Source: Anaeromyxobacter oryzisoli
GTDB taxonomy: Bacteria > Myxococcota > Myxococcia > Myxococcales > Anaeromyxobacteraceae
Assembly (NCBI RefSeq): GCF_022690765.1
Contig: NZ_JALCZA010000014.1
Coordinates: forward strand, 1-64,000
Direction: 5' to 3'
Length of the DNA: 64,000 nt
Below the pieces are notes generated by a model. The model ran no database searches and was not told the DNA's origin. It saw only the letters and a list, made by a program, of their open reading frames with translations. How positions within the stretch are numbered: position 1 is the first letter of the stretch; every line of letters begins with the position of its first letter. The position numbers were made by a program, and so were the translations under genes. Below, one piece after another: positions 8,774 to 15,974 of the stretch.

Positions 8774-10039
8774 TCATCGGCTTCCAGCCGGGGCATCGTC
8801 GGCGCGGGCAGAAAGGGAAGCGCCGGGTCCGATCGACAACAAGGCGCGGTACTCCGCGACGATCCCCTCCCAGATCGCCTCGCGGCGGAACTGCGCCACG
8901 ACCCGGCGCCGGCCCGCCTCGCCGTGGCGTGCGCGGAGCGCGGGCTCGGCGAGATAGCGCCGCAACGCGCGCTCGAGCCCCGCCGCGTCCTGCGGCGAGA
9001 CGAGGACGCCCGTGACGCCGTCCTGGACGGCGTCCACGCAGCCCGGCACCGACGTGGCGACGATCGGGAGCGCCGCCGCCGCCGCCTCGAGCGCCACGTT
9101 GGGGAAGCCCTCGCGGTACGTGGGGAGCGCCACGACGTCCATCGCCGGATACAGCCGCGCCGTGTCCGCCACCGGGCCCGTGAAGTGGACGCGGGGGTCC
9201 GCGCGCAGCGCCGCCACGGCGTCGCGCGACTCCGCGTCCTCCGCCTCGACCCAGCCGACGAGCAGCAGCCGGGCCCGCGGCTCGGCCCGGCGCAGCGCGC
9301 GCCAGGCGCGCTCGAGCTCCCGGATGCCCTTCTCGCGCGTGAGCCGTCCCACGAAGCCGATGACGAGGGCCTCGGCCGGGATGCCACACTCGGCGCGCGC
9401 CGCCTGGCGCGCGTCGTCGGCGGCGGGCCGGAAACGCTCCGTGTCGACGCCGTTGCCGCTGCCGCCCAGGACGACCTTCACCTTGTCGGCGGGGCAGAGC
9501 CCTTCCTCGACGGCGATGGAGCGCATCGAGTGGCTCACGGCGAGGACGCGGTGCGCGAGCGAGCACGACGCGAGCTCGCTCAGCCGGAGCAGCCGGCGAC
9601 GGCCCCCCTTGGCCGTCACGAACGGCAACCCGCGGAGGTGGTAGACGCGCACGGGCGTCCCCGCGAGCGTCGCCGCGATCATCCCGAGCAGGCCGCCCTT
9701 CGGCGTGTGCGAGTGCACGATGTCGGGGCGGATGCGGCGGAGGGTGCGCCAGAGCCGCCAGAGCGCGAGGACATCCCGCAGCGGGGTGATGGCCCGGGCC
9801 ATCGGGATCGCGTGGACGGGGATCCGCTCCCCCTCCGCGAACGTGTCGAGCTCCGGCCCCGGGGACGTGATCACGTGGACCGCGAAGCCGCGGCGCTGGA
9901 CGAAGCCGATCTGCCCGGAGAGGTGCGTCACGAGCGAGAGCGGTACGGTCGTGACGTGGACCACGGTCGCGCGGGCCGGCTCCGTCACCCGGTCCGCGCG
10001 GCGCTGGGCGGCCCGTGCCGGCGTCGCGGTGTGGCGCAT
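8774..10039 (-). CDS. GT4-type glycosyltransferase
   Basis: A 421-residue GT-B glycosyltransferase of family 4. The N-terminal half has the acceptor domain with ATVVHVTTVPLSLVTHLSGQ and SGNGVD near the domain boundary. The C-terminal half has the nucleotide-sugar site, GFVGRLTREKGI, LLVGWVE and the EX7E-type segment YREGFPNVALEAAAAALPIV. Members transfer a sugar from an NDP-sugar (or undecaprenyl donor) to a growing lipid-linked glycan on the cytoplasmic face. The ATG at 10039 lacks a clear ribosome-binding site; GTG codons just downstream, ahead of ATVVHV, are alternative starts. It is transcribed divergently from the GT4 gene at 10202. Donor and acceptor sugars are unknown. Confidence 0.88.
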   Translation of the reverse strand: MRHTATPARAAQRRADRVTEPARATVVHVTTVPLSLVTHLSGQIGFVQRRGFAVHVITSPGPELDTFAEGERIPVHAIPMARAITPLRDVLALWRLWRTLRRIRPDIVHSHTPKGGLLGMIAATLAGTPVRVYHLRGLPFVTAKGGRRRLLRLSELASCSLAHRVLAVSHSMRSIAVEEGLCPADKVKVVLGGSGNGVDTERFRPAADDARQAARAECGIPAEALVIGFVGRLTREKGIRELERAWRALRRAEPRARLLLVGWVEAEDAESRDAVAALRADPRVHFTGPVADTARLYPAMDVVALPTYREGFPNVALEAAAAALPIVATSVPGCVDAVQDGVTGVLVSPQDAAGLERALRRYLAEPALRARHGEAGRRRVVAQFRREAIWEGIVAEYRALLSIGPGASLSARADDAPAGSR

Positions 10040-10106
10040 CGCGGGGATCTAGGCACGGAGGCCCGGCGCGTGAACTCGCCACGAGGCACGGCATACCCAC
10101 GGGGCG

Positions 10107-10134
10107 CTGACGTTCCGCCGGGCCTACGTATCTT
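10107..10134 (+). promoter_or_regulatory. candidate sigma-70-type promoter
   Basis: CTGACG at 10107-10112 and TATCTT at 10129-10134 are separated by 16 nt, in the 162-nt region between divergent glycosyltransferase genes and about 68 nt before the GTG at 10202. The match to consensus is partial, and in a genome this GC-rich it is suggestive only. Confidence 0.35.
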
Positions 10135-10201
10135 GGGCTGGCCGCAGGGTGCGGCGCGCGCCGCGAGCGTCGCCGAGGCCACACGTGGGGGTGGTGTCAC
10201 G

Positions 10202-11413
10202 GTGCGTGACGATCGGAGCGGACTGGCGGCCGGACCGCCTGGGGTCCGGATCGCGGCGCCGGCGGCGGACGGCCCGCCCGCGATCGTCCGGTCGGGGCGG
10301 CGGGGGGCCGTCGGCGAGGACGTCTCGCGGGTGGCGCTCGTCATCTCGAGCCTCGCCGGAGGCGGGGCCGAGCGGATCGTCGCGGGGCTCGCGCGCCACT
10401 GGGCGCGGGCGGGCGTCCGGGTGAGCGTCGTGACGCTGAGCTCGCGCGACACCGACGTCCACGCCCTGCCGCCGGGCGTGCACCGCGTCGCGCTCGATCT
10501 CCTCCGACCGTCACGCAACGTCGTGCAGGGCGCGCTCCAGGCGTCCCGCAGGGTGCGCGCGCTCCGGGACGCGCTCGCCGCCGCGCGGCCCGAGGTGGTC
10601 GTGAGCTTCCTGGCGCGCACCAACGTGCTGTCGATCCTGGCCTGCCGCGGGACGGGGCTGCCTGTGCTCGTCTCGGAGCGCACCGATCCGCGTCACAACC
10701 TGGTCGGGAAGACCTGGACGGCGGCCCGGCGGCTCCTCTATCCGCACGCCGCCGGCGTCGTCGTCCAGACCGAGAGCGTCGCGACCTGGGCGCGCGCCTT
10801 CTGCCCGCGCGTTCACGTGATCCCGAACTTCGTCGAGCGCCCGTCCAGGCTGGCGGAGCCCCGCGTGGATCGGGGGCCGCGGCGGCTCCTCGCCATGGGC
10901 CGGCTCGGGCCCGAGAAGGGGTTCGACCTGCTGATCGAGGCGTTCGCCCGGGTGGCAGCGGCCCACCCGGAGTGGTCGCTCACGATCCTGGGCGAGGGGC
11001 CGCAGCGGCCGGCGCTCGAGGGGCGCGTCCGGAGGGCCCGCCTCGAACAGCGCGTGTCCTTGCCGGGGCACGTCCTCGACCCGCTGCCGTTCCTCGCCTC
11101 TTCCCACGTCTTCGCGCTGAGCTCCCGGTTCGAGGGGTTCCCGAACGCCCTGCTCGAGGCCATGGCCTGCGGGCTGCCCGTCGTGGCGTTCGACTGTCCG
11201 AGCGGGCCGGCGGAGATCGTCGCGGACGGCGTGAACGGTCTCCTGGTCCGGCGCGGCGACGTCGGGGCGCTCGCCGCGTCGTTGTCCTCTTTGATGGACG
11301 ACCCGATCGCGCGCGCTCGCCTCGGGCGGGCCGCGCGCGAGATCAGCGCCACGCTCTCGCCGGGCGTCGTCCTCGAGCGATGGTCGGCCGCGCTTCGCGC
11401 CGCCAAGGGGTGA
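10202..11413 (+). CDS. GT4-type glycosyltransferase
   Basis: A 403-residue GT-B enzyme. The acceptor domain begins at ALVISSLAGGGAERIVAGLA, the usual first strand and Gly-rich loop of these transferases. The donor domain includes LLAMGRLGPEKGFDLLIEAF, LTILGEGPQRPAL, and the conserved FALSSRFEGFPNALLEAMA with the two acidic residues of the EX7E site. The GTG at 10202 follows a GGGGGTGG stretch and is taken as the start. About 40 residues of Gly/Ala/Pro-rich sequence precede the first strand, so a GTG near 10332 is an alternative. It is followed after 4 nt by the Wzy-like gene and leads a five-gene plus-strand block. Confidence 0.88.
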   Translation: MRDDRSGLAAGPPGVRIAAPAADGPPAIVRSGRRGAVGEDVSRVALVISSLAGGGAERIVAGLARHWARAGVRVSVVTLSSRDTDVHALPPGVHRVALDLLRPSRNVVQGALQASRRVRALRDALAAARPEVVVSFLARTNVLSILACRGTGLPVLVSERTDPRHNLVGKTWTAARRLLYPHAAGVVVQTESVATWARAFCPRVHVIPNFVERPSRLAEPRVDRGPRRLLAMGRLGPEKGFDLLIEAFARVAAAHPEWSLTILGEGPQRPALEGRVRRARLEQRVSLPGHVLDPLPFLASSHVFALSSRFEGFPNALLEAMACGLPVVAFDCPSGPAEIVADGVNGLLVRRGDVGALAASLSSLMDDPIARARLGRAAREISATLSPGVVLERWSAALRAAKG

Positions 11414-11417
11414 GGCG

Positions 11418-12683
11418 ATGCGAGGCGAGGCTGCGTCCGAGGCGATCACGATCGGGACGGTCACCCGATGCGCCCTCGCGGTCTTCGGCGTGGCCGTGTT
11501 CTTCACGCACCTGGACGAGTACGCGTTCGTGGTGGGATGGGCCCCCAAGCCGCTCTACTCGGTGTTCGTCGTCGTCTTCGGCGCCGCGGTGCTCCTCGTC
11601 CTGACGCCGCGGCGGAGCGCACCCGCGCTGGGCTCACCCATCGTCCTCTGGGCCTACGGCTTCTTCCTCGTCACGACGCTCTGGGCGATCTGGACGCGGA
11701 ACAGCACGGTGACGGCGCAGCTCGTCGACGCCAGGTACCGGTCGATCGCGCTCCTCGTCGCGTTCGCGGTGGTGTTCGACGACCCGCGCGCCCGTCGCCT
11801 GGCGGTGAGGGCGGTCGCGATGGCCGTCGCGCTGGGGGCGCTCGTCGACGCCGCCGAGATGCTCGGCTTCCTGGACTTCAGCCGGATCGACACTCCGGCC
11901 GTCGTCCGCGTCGGCCGGGCCGCCGGGTTCTACATGAACCCGAACAGCGCGGGGAGCATCATCGTCCTGGGCCTCGCGATCGCGGCGCCGGAGCTCGGGA
12001 GGAGCTGGCGCGTCCCCCTCGTCGTCGTCACCGCCATCGGCGTGGTCGCGACGCTCTCCCGCGGCTCCATGATCTGCCTCGGGCTCCTGCTGGTGGCGTT
12101 CGCGCTGCGCCGGACCGTCGGGGGGTGGGGGCTCCTGCTCGGCCTGGCGCTGGGGGCGCTCATCGCCATGAAGGGGGCCGGCTACCTGGAGTCGCAAGGG
12201 CGCCTGGGGCCCGCGGTCGTCGAGCGCGTCACCTTCGCCAAGGACGACAGCGGCCGGGGCGAGGTGGCCCTCAAGGCGTGGCGGCTCTTCTGCGACGCTC
12301 CGCTCCTCGGGAACGGGATCGGGGCGGCGACCGAGTGGGACACGGGGGCCGGGGCGCACAACATGTTCCTGACCTTCGCGGCCGAGCAAGGGGTCGTCGG
12401 CCTCCTGCTCCTGCCCGCCCTCGCGCTGGCGCTGATCGCGGCGCGCCGCGGCGCCGGGCCCGTCGCGCTCGTCCTCCTGGGGGCGGGGGTGTTCAGCCAC
12501 AACCTCGTCGAGGATCGCGCCATCCTCGTCGCCGTCGCGCTCGCCGCGGCCGGAGGGACCCCGGAGCGCGCGTCCTTGCGACGGGACGCGAGACGGCGCG
12601 AGCCCGGTCCGGGCGGCGTCGAGGTGGCGCCGGGGCTCGAGGTGCCCGCCCGGCGGGGCGCCGGTCCGCTCGTCGAGGGGTAG
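11418..12683 (+). CDS. O-antigen ligase / Wzy-like polymerase
   Basis: A 421-residue polytopic membrane protein with about ten hydrophobic segments and the Wzy_C-type periplasmic loop. That loop contains VERVTFAKDDSGRGEVALKAW with its conserved Arg, and then AHNMFLTFAAEQGVVGLLLL, whose His is typical of the WaaL/Wzy superfamily. Such proteins join undecaprenyl-linked repeat units or ligate them to an acceptor at the periplasmic face. Given the Wzx and Wzc-type partners in the locus, a polymerase role is the more likely reading. The last 45 residues are Arg/Pro/Gly-rich and probably cytoplasmic. It starts 4 nt after the preceding glycosyltransferase stop, indicating one transcript. Confidence 0.85.
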   Translation: MRGEAASEAITIGTVTRCALAVFGVAVFFTHLDEYAFVVGWAPKPLYSVFVVVFGAAVLLVLTPRRSAPALGSPIVLWAYGFFLVTTLWAIWTRNSTVTAQLVDARYRSIALLVAFAVVFDDPRARRLAVRAVAMAVALGALVDAAEMLGFLDFSRIDTPAVVRVGRAAGFYMNPNSAGSIIVLGLAIAAPELGRSWRVPLVVVTAIGVVATLSRGSMICLGLLLVAFALRRTVGGWGLLLGLALGALIAMKGAGYLESQGRLGPAVVERVTFAKDDSGRGEVALKAWRLFCDAPLLGNGIGAATEWDTGAGAHNMFLTFAAEQGVVGLLLLPALALALIAARRGAGPVALVLLGAGVFSHNLVEDRAILVAVALAAAGGTPERASLRRDARRREPGPGGVEVAPGLEVPARRGAGPLVEG

Positions 12684-12686
12684 CTC

Positions 12687-14333
12687 ATGCGCGACGGACG
12701 CTGCCCGCGCGGTGGATCGCCCCGGGGAGCCGGAGGGAAGGCCCCGATGCAAGCGTCACCTCGCGATCCCGCGGCCTCGCAGCCGGATCGTCGGGGGAGC
12801 GGCCAGAGCCGGCGGGGCGAGGCCGGCCGGCTCGCGCTCACCGCGCTCCTCGCGGCGCTCTTCGTGCTCGCGAACCTGATCGGACACGCGCGGGAGCCGC
12901 TCGGCGTAGACGAGATCTTCAGCCTTCGCGCGTCCTCGATGTCCTGGCACGCGCTGTGGAGCTGGATCGCGAAGGTCGACTCCCATCCGCCGCTGTTCTA
13001 TGGCCTGCTGAAGCTCTGGACGGCCATCGGCGGCGACTCCGTCGTGTGGCTTCGACTGCTCCCGGCGCTGACGGCGCTCGCGGGGCTCCTCGCGCTGTGG
13101 GGCTTGTCGAACGCGCTGAAGCTCGGGCCGGGCGAGCTGCTCGTGCTCGTCGTGCTCGCGTCGGTGACCCCGCTGCTTCAGCTCTACGCGCTCGAGATCA
13201 GGATGTTCGCGCTGCTGCAGACGGCCTCCGTCCTGTCCCTCTGGGCCTTCCTGCGCTGGCTCGAAGCGCCCGCGCCCTCGAGAGCGACCACCGGATCGCT
13301 GCTCGCCGCCAACGCGATCCTGGCCTACGCGCACCTCTGGGGCTGGGTGTTCGTCGGGTGCGAGGCCGCCTACCTCGTCGCCTTCGCGCGCCGCAAGCTC
13401 CCGGCGTTCGCTCGTCACCTTGGGCTGCTCGCCGTCCTGGTCGCGCCGTGGATCGTGGCCGTCTTCACCTCGGGCCGGGAGTCCTACACGAGCCAGATCG
13501 TATGGATGGTGCAGCCGGGACCGTCGGCGCCGGTGACGTTCTATCTGTCCCTCGTCGGCGGGCTCCCCTTTCCTCACAGCGGCGTGATCCTGGGAGCGGC
13601 GCTGGCGGGCCTGCTGGGCGCGCTCTGCGTGCGGGCGACGCGGCCCGGGGACGAGCGCGCCTCGACCGTGAGGTTCCTGGCCTGGTTCGCCGTCCTGCCC
13701 GTCGCGGCGACCTTCCTCGCGGCGCTCGTCCTCCGGGTGCCCGTGTGGGCCCCCCGATCGCTGATCGTGTCCGCCGTGCCTTTCCTCGCCCTGGTGACCA
13801 TCGCGGCGCGTCGCTGCCCGGGTCGATGGAGCGGCGCCGCGACCTGGGCCCTGACCCTGTGGGCGATCTGCGCCGGCGCGTCATGGTTCGTGCGCTCGCA
13901 CAGGCTCGACTGGGACGACGTCGCCACCCGGCTGGCGCGAGCGGTGCCCCCGAGCCGCCGGCGCGTGCCGGTCTACACGCTCGAGCCCTTCGTCTGGGAC
14001 GCGCTGACCTTCCACGTCCCCAGGCACGCCGAGCTCCGCGGCCTTCAGATCGAGAAGCTCGAGCCCGCCGCCCTCGCGCGCGTCGACGCCGAGCAGTTCC
14101 TCGTGGTCTACCGCGATCCCCCCGACCGCCGCTATCCGCTGTCCGTGGATCCGGTGCGCCTGCTGGCGGCGCGCGGGTATCTCGCGACACGCGACGCCCC
14201 GATCACGCACGAGACCACGACGCTCTGGGTGCTGTTCGCGCGGCGGAGCGGCGCCGCCGTCTCGACCGCTGCGGCGGCACCGCCACCCACGGCGGCAGCG
14301 CGAGACAGCCGGTCCCGTCGAGGCGAGCCATGA
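12687..14333 (+). CDS. GT39-type membrane glycosyltransferase
   Basis: A 548-residue polytopic protein with the GT-C layout of the PMT/ArnT family: a first helix near 47-65, then EPLGVDEIFSLRASSM with the catalytic Asp-Glu pair in the first periplasmic loop, and about ten more membrane segments. A soluble C-terminal domain of about 130 residues follows. These enzymes use polyprenyl-phosphate sugars and decorate glycans or proteins on the periplasmic side. The ATG at 12687 follows GAGGGG, 3 nt after the ligase-like gene; MQASPRD at 12747 is an alternative start that would remove a Gly/Arg-rich leader. The target could be the polymer made by this locus. Confidence 0.85.
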   Translation: MRDGRCPRGGSPRGAGGKAPMQASPRDPAASQPDRRGSGQSRRGEAGRLALTALLAALFVLANLIGHAREPLGVDEIFSLRASSMSWHALWSWIAKVDSHPPLFYGLLKLWTAIGGDSVVWLRLLPALTALAGLLALWGLSNALKLGPGELLVLVVLASVTPLLQLYALEIRMFALLQTASVLSLWAFLRWLEAPAPSRATTGSLLAANAILAYAHLWGWVFVGCEAAYLVAFARRKLPAFARHLGLLAVLVAPWIVAVFTSGRESYTSQIVWMVQPGPSAPVTFYLSLVGGLPFPHSGVILGAALAGLLGALCVRATRPGDERASTVRFLAWFAVLPVAATFLAALVLRVPVWAPRSLIVSAVPFLALVTIAARRCPGRWSGAATWALTLWAICAGASWFVRSHRLDWDDVATRLARAVPPSRRRVPVYTLEPFVWDALTFHVPRHAELRGLQIEKLEPAALARVDAEQFLVVYRDPPDRRYPLSVDPVRLLAARGYLATRDAPITHETTTLWVLFARRSGAAVSTAAAAPPPTAAARDSRSRRGEP

Positions 14334-14346
14334 TCGGGGCATCGCG

Positions 14347-15567
14347 ATGCGAACGGACCCGCGCCAGGTGCCGCCGAACGGCGGCGCTCGGCCGGGCGCC
14401 GATCTCCAACGGCGGGCGCGGGGTGAGCGCGTGAAGATCGTGCACGTGATCACGGGGCTGGGCCTCGGCGGCGCCGAGACCATGCTGTGCAGGCTCCTCC
14501 AGGCCCAGCGCGGCGCGACGCGGGAGGCGCGCGTGGTGTCGCTCACGGACATCGGCGCCGCGGGGGCACGGATCGGGGAGCTCGGCGTCCCGGTCTCCAC
14601 GCTGGGGATGCGGATCGGCCGCCCCGATCCCGCGGCGCTCCTCCGCCTCGTCCGGCTGCTTCGGGAGGAGCGCCCGGACCTGGTCCAGACGTGGATGTAC
14701 CACGCGGATCTGCTCGGCGGGATCGCCGCGAGGCTCCTCCGCCTGCCCGTGATATGGGGCGTTCGCCACGGCCAGGCCGATCGGCGCGACAAGCTCCTCA
14801 CCCGGGTGACCCGGCGCGCGTGCGCCCTCCTGTCGTACCGGCTGCCCACGGCGATCGTGTGCAACTCGGAGTCGGCGCGACGGGCTCACGCGAGCGCGGG
14901 CTACGCGGCGCGGAAGCTCGTCGTCGTGCCCAACGGGTTCGACGTGTCGCGGTTCCGGCCGAGCCCCGAGGCGCGCGCGGCGGTGCGGCGCGAGCTCGGC
15001 ATCGCATTGGACGCACCGCTCGTCGGCCTCGTCGCGAGGTATCACCCGCACAAGGACCACGACACCTTCCTCGAGGCGGCCGCGCGGGTTCGCGACGCGC
15101 ACCCCGCCGCGCGCTTCCTGCTCTGCGGGCACGGCGTCGAGTGGGGCAACGGGGACCTCGCGGCGAAGCTCGACCGGCTGGGCCTGCGCCCGGCGGTCCA
15201 CCTGCTCGGACGCCGCGACGACATGGAGCGGATCACGGCGTCCCTCGACGTCTCGTGCCTGTCCTCCGTGACCGAGAGCTTCCCCAACGTGCTCGGGGAG
15301 GCGATGGCGTGCGGGGTCCCCTGCGTCTCCACGGACTGCGGCGACGTCGCGGAGATCCTCGGCGACGACGCCGGCGCCGTCGTCCCCGTCCGCGATCCCC
15401 GGGCCTTCGCCGGAGCGGTGCTGGACGCGCTCGCCCTCGACGAGCGCGAGCGCGAGGCCCGGGGCGCCGCGGCGCGATCGCGGGTCATCGCGAGCTACGC
15501 CATCGAGGTCGTCGCGCGGCGCTTCGCCGAGATCCAGCTGAGCGCGATCCGTCCGGCCGCGGCGTAG
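14347..15567 (+). CDS. GT4-type glycosyltransferase
   Basis: A 406-residue GT-B enzyme. It has VKIVHVITGLGLGGAETML at the first strand, the inter-domain KLVVVPNGFDVSRFRP, the donor-site GLVARYHPHKDHDTFLEAA, and the SSVTESFPNVLGEAMACGVP block with the EX7E residues. This clade is common in exopolysaccharide clusters and resembles the product of 21322-22464, also in this window. That suggests paralogous enzymes adding consecutive residues. A GTG at 14431, directly before KIVHV, is an equally plausible start and would give 378 residues without the Pro/Arg-rich leader. It closes the plus-strand block and lies 13 nt after the GT39-type gene. Confidence 0.88.
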   Translation: MRTDPRQVPPNGGARPGADLQRRARGERVKIVHVITGLGLGGAETMLCRLLQAQRGATREARVVSLTDIGAAGARIGELGVPVSTLGMRIGRPDPAALLRLVRLLREERPDLVQTWMYHADLLGGIAARLLRLPVIWGVRHGQADRRDKLLTRVTRRACALLSYRLPTAIVCNSESARRAHASAGYAARKLVVVPNGFDVSRFRPSPEARAAVRRELGIALDAPLVGLVARYHPHKDHDTFLEAAARVRDAHPAARFLLCGHGVEWGNGDLAAKLDRLGLRPAVHLLGRRDDMERITASLDVSCLSSVTESFPNVLGEAMACGVPCVSTDCGDVAEILGDDAGAVVPVRDPRAFAGAVLDALALDEREREARGAAARSRVIASYAIEVVARRFAEIQLSAIRPAAA

Positions 15568-15750
15568 CGGCGCTTCCCCCCTGACTCGACGCCCACGCGC
15601 TCGGCGTAGGCTCGGCGCGGCCTCGCCCGCGTGGCCCGACGTCGGCGGGCGAGGTCTTCGCGCACTCGCGCGGAGCCCCCCGCACGTCCCCGCACACGGC
15701 CGCGGGGTCCGGCGATTCGCTCCGCACATCGGGATGATGCGCAACCCCGC

Positions 15751-15769
15751 CCATCACTCTGCGTGATGG
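15751..15769. promoter_or_regulatory. 19-bp palindrome upstream of the lyase gene
   Basis: A perfect inverted repeat CCATCAC / GTGATGG with 5 nt between the arms, about 205 nt before the ATG at 15975. Its size and symmetry fit a dimeric repressor or activator site. The regulator is not identifiable from this window. Confidence 0.4.
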
Positions 15770-15830
15770 TGCTCGCACCTGCGCCTCCGGGGGACGATGT
15801 AGGCCTTTCGAGGTCACCCGTCCCGGGAAT

Positions 15831-15943
15831 GAACGGACCCGCGTTCTCCGTTCGGGTGCAGAGAGGGCGGCAGCTGCTTCGCTCGGTGTGAGAGCGCGCC
15901 CTCCCGTGCCCGACAGGCACGGACGCCCGGTCCGCAGGCCGGG
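15831..15943 (+). promoter_or_regulatory. structured 5' leader: four consecutive hairpins
   Basis: Four perfect stems follow one another without overlap. They are GAACGGA/TCCGTTC (15831-15853), GAGGGCG/CGCCCTC with a nested CGCTC/GAGCG (15863-15903), CCGTGCC/GGCACGG (15904-15922, 5-nt loop) and CCCGG/CCGGG (15926-15943). The start codon of the lyase gene follows 31 nt later. The region has no open frame of coding character. It fits an untranslated leader with regulatory RNA structure, but it does not match the conserved core of any riboswitch I know, including cyclic-di-GMP type I. Confidence 0.4.
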
Positions 15944-15974
15944 TCGCGCAACAGGTGCTCGCTGAGAGCCCCAC

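Noticed and set aside
6534-15815. The 12-mer CCTTTCGAGGTC shared by the leaders upstream of 6654 and 15975 as a common operator
   Set aside because: Many 12-mer coincidences are expected in 64 kb, and flanking bases and spacing to the genes differ.
15831-15943. The leader hairpins as a cyclic-di-GMP type I riboswitch
   Set aside because: The conserved core and tetraloop-receptor sequences of that class are absent.
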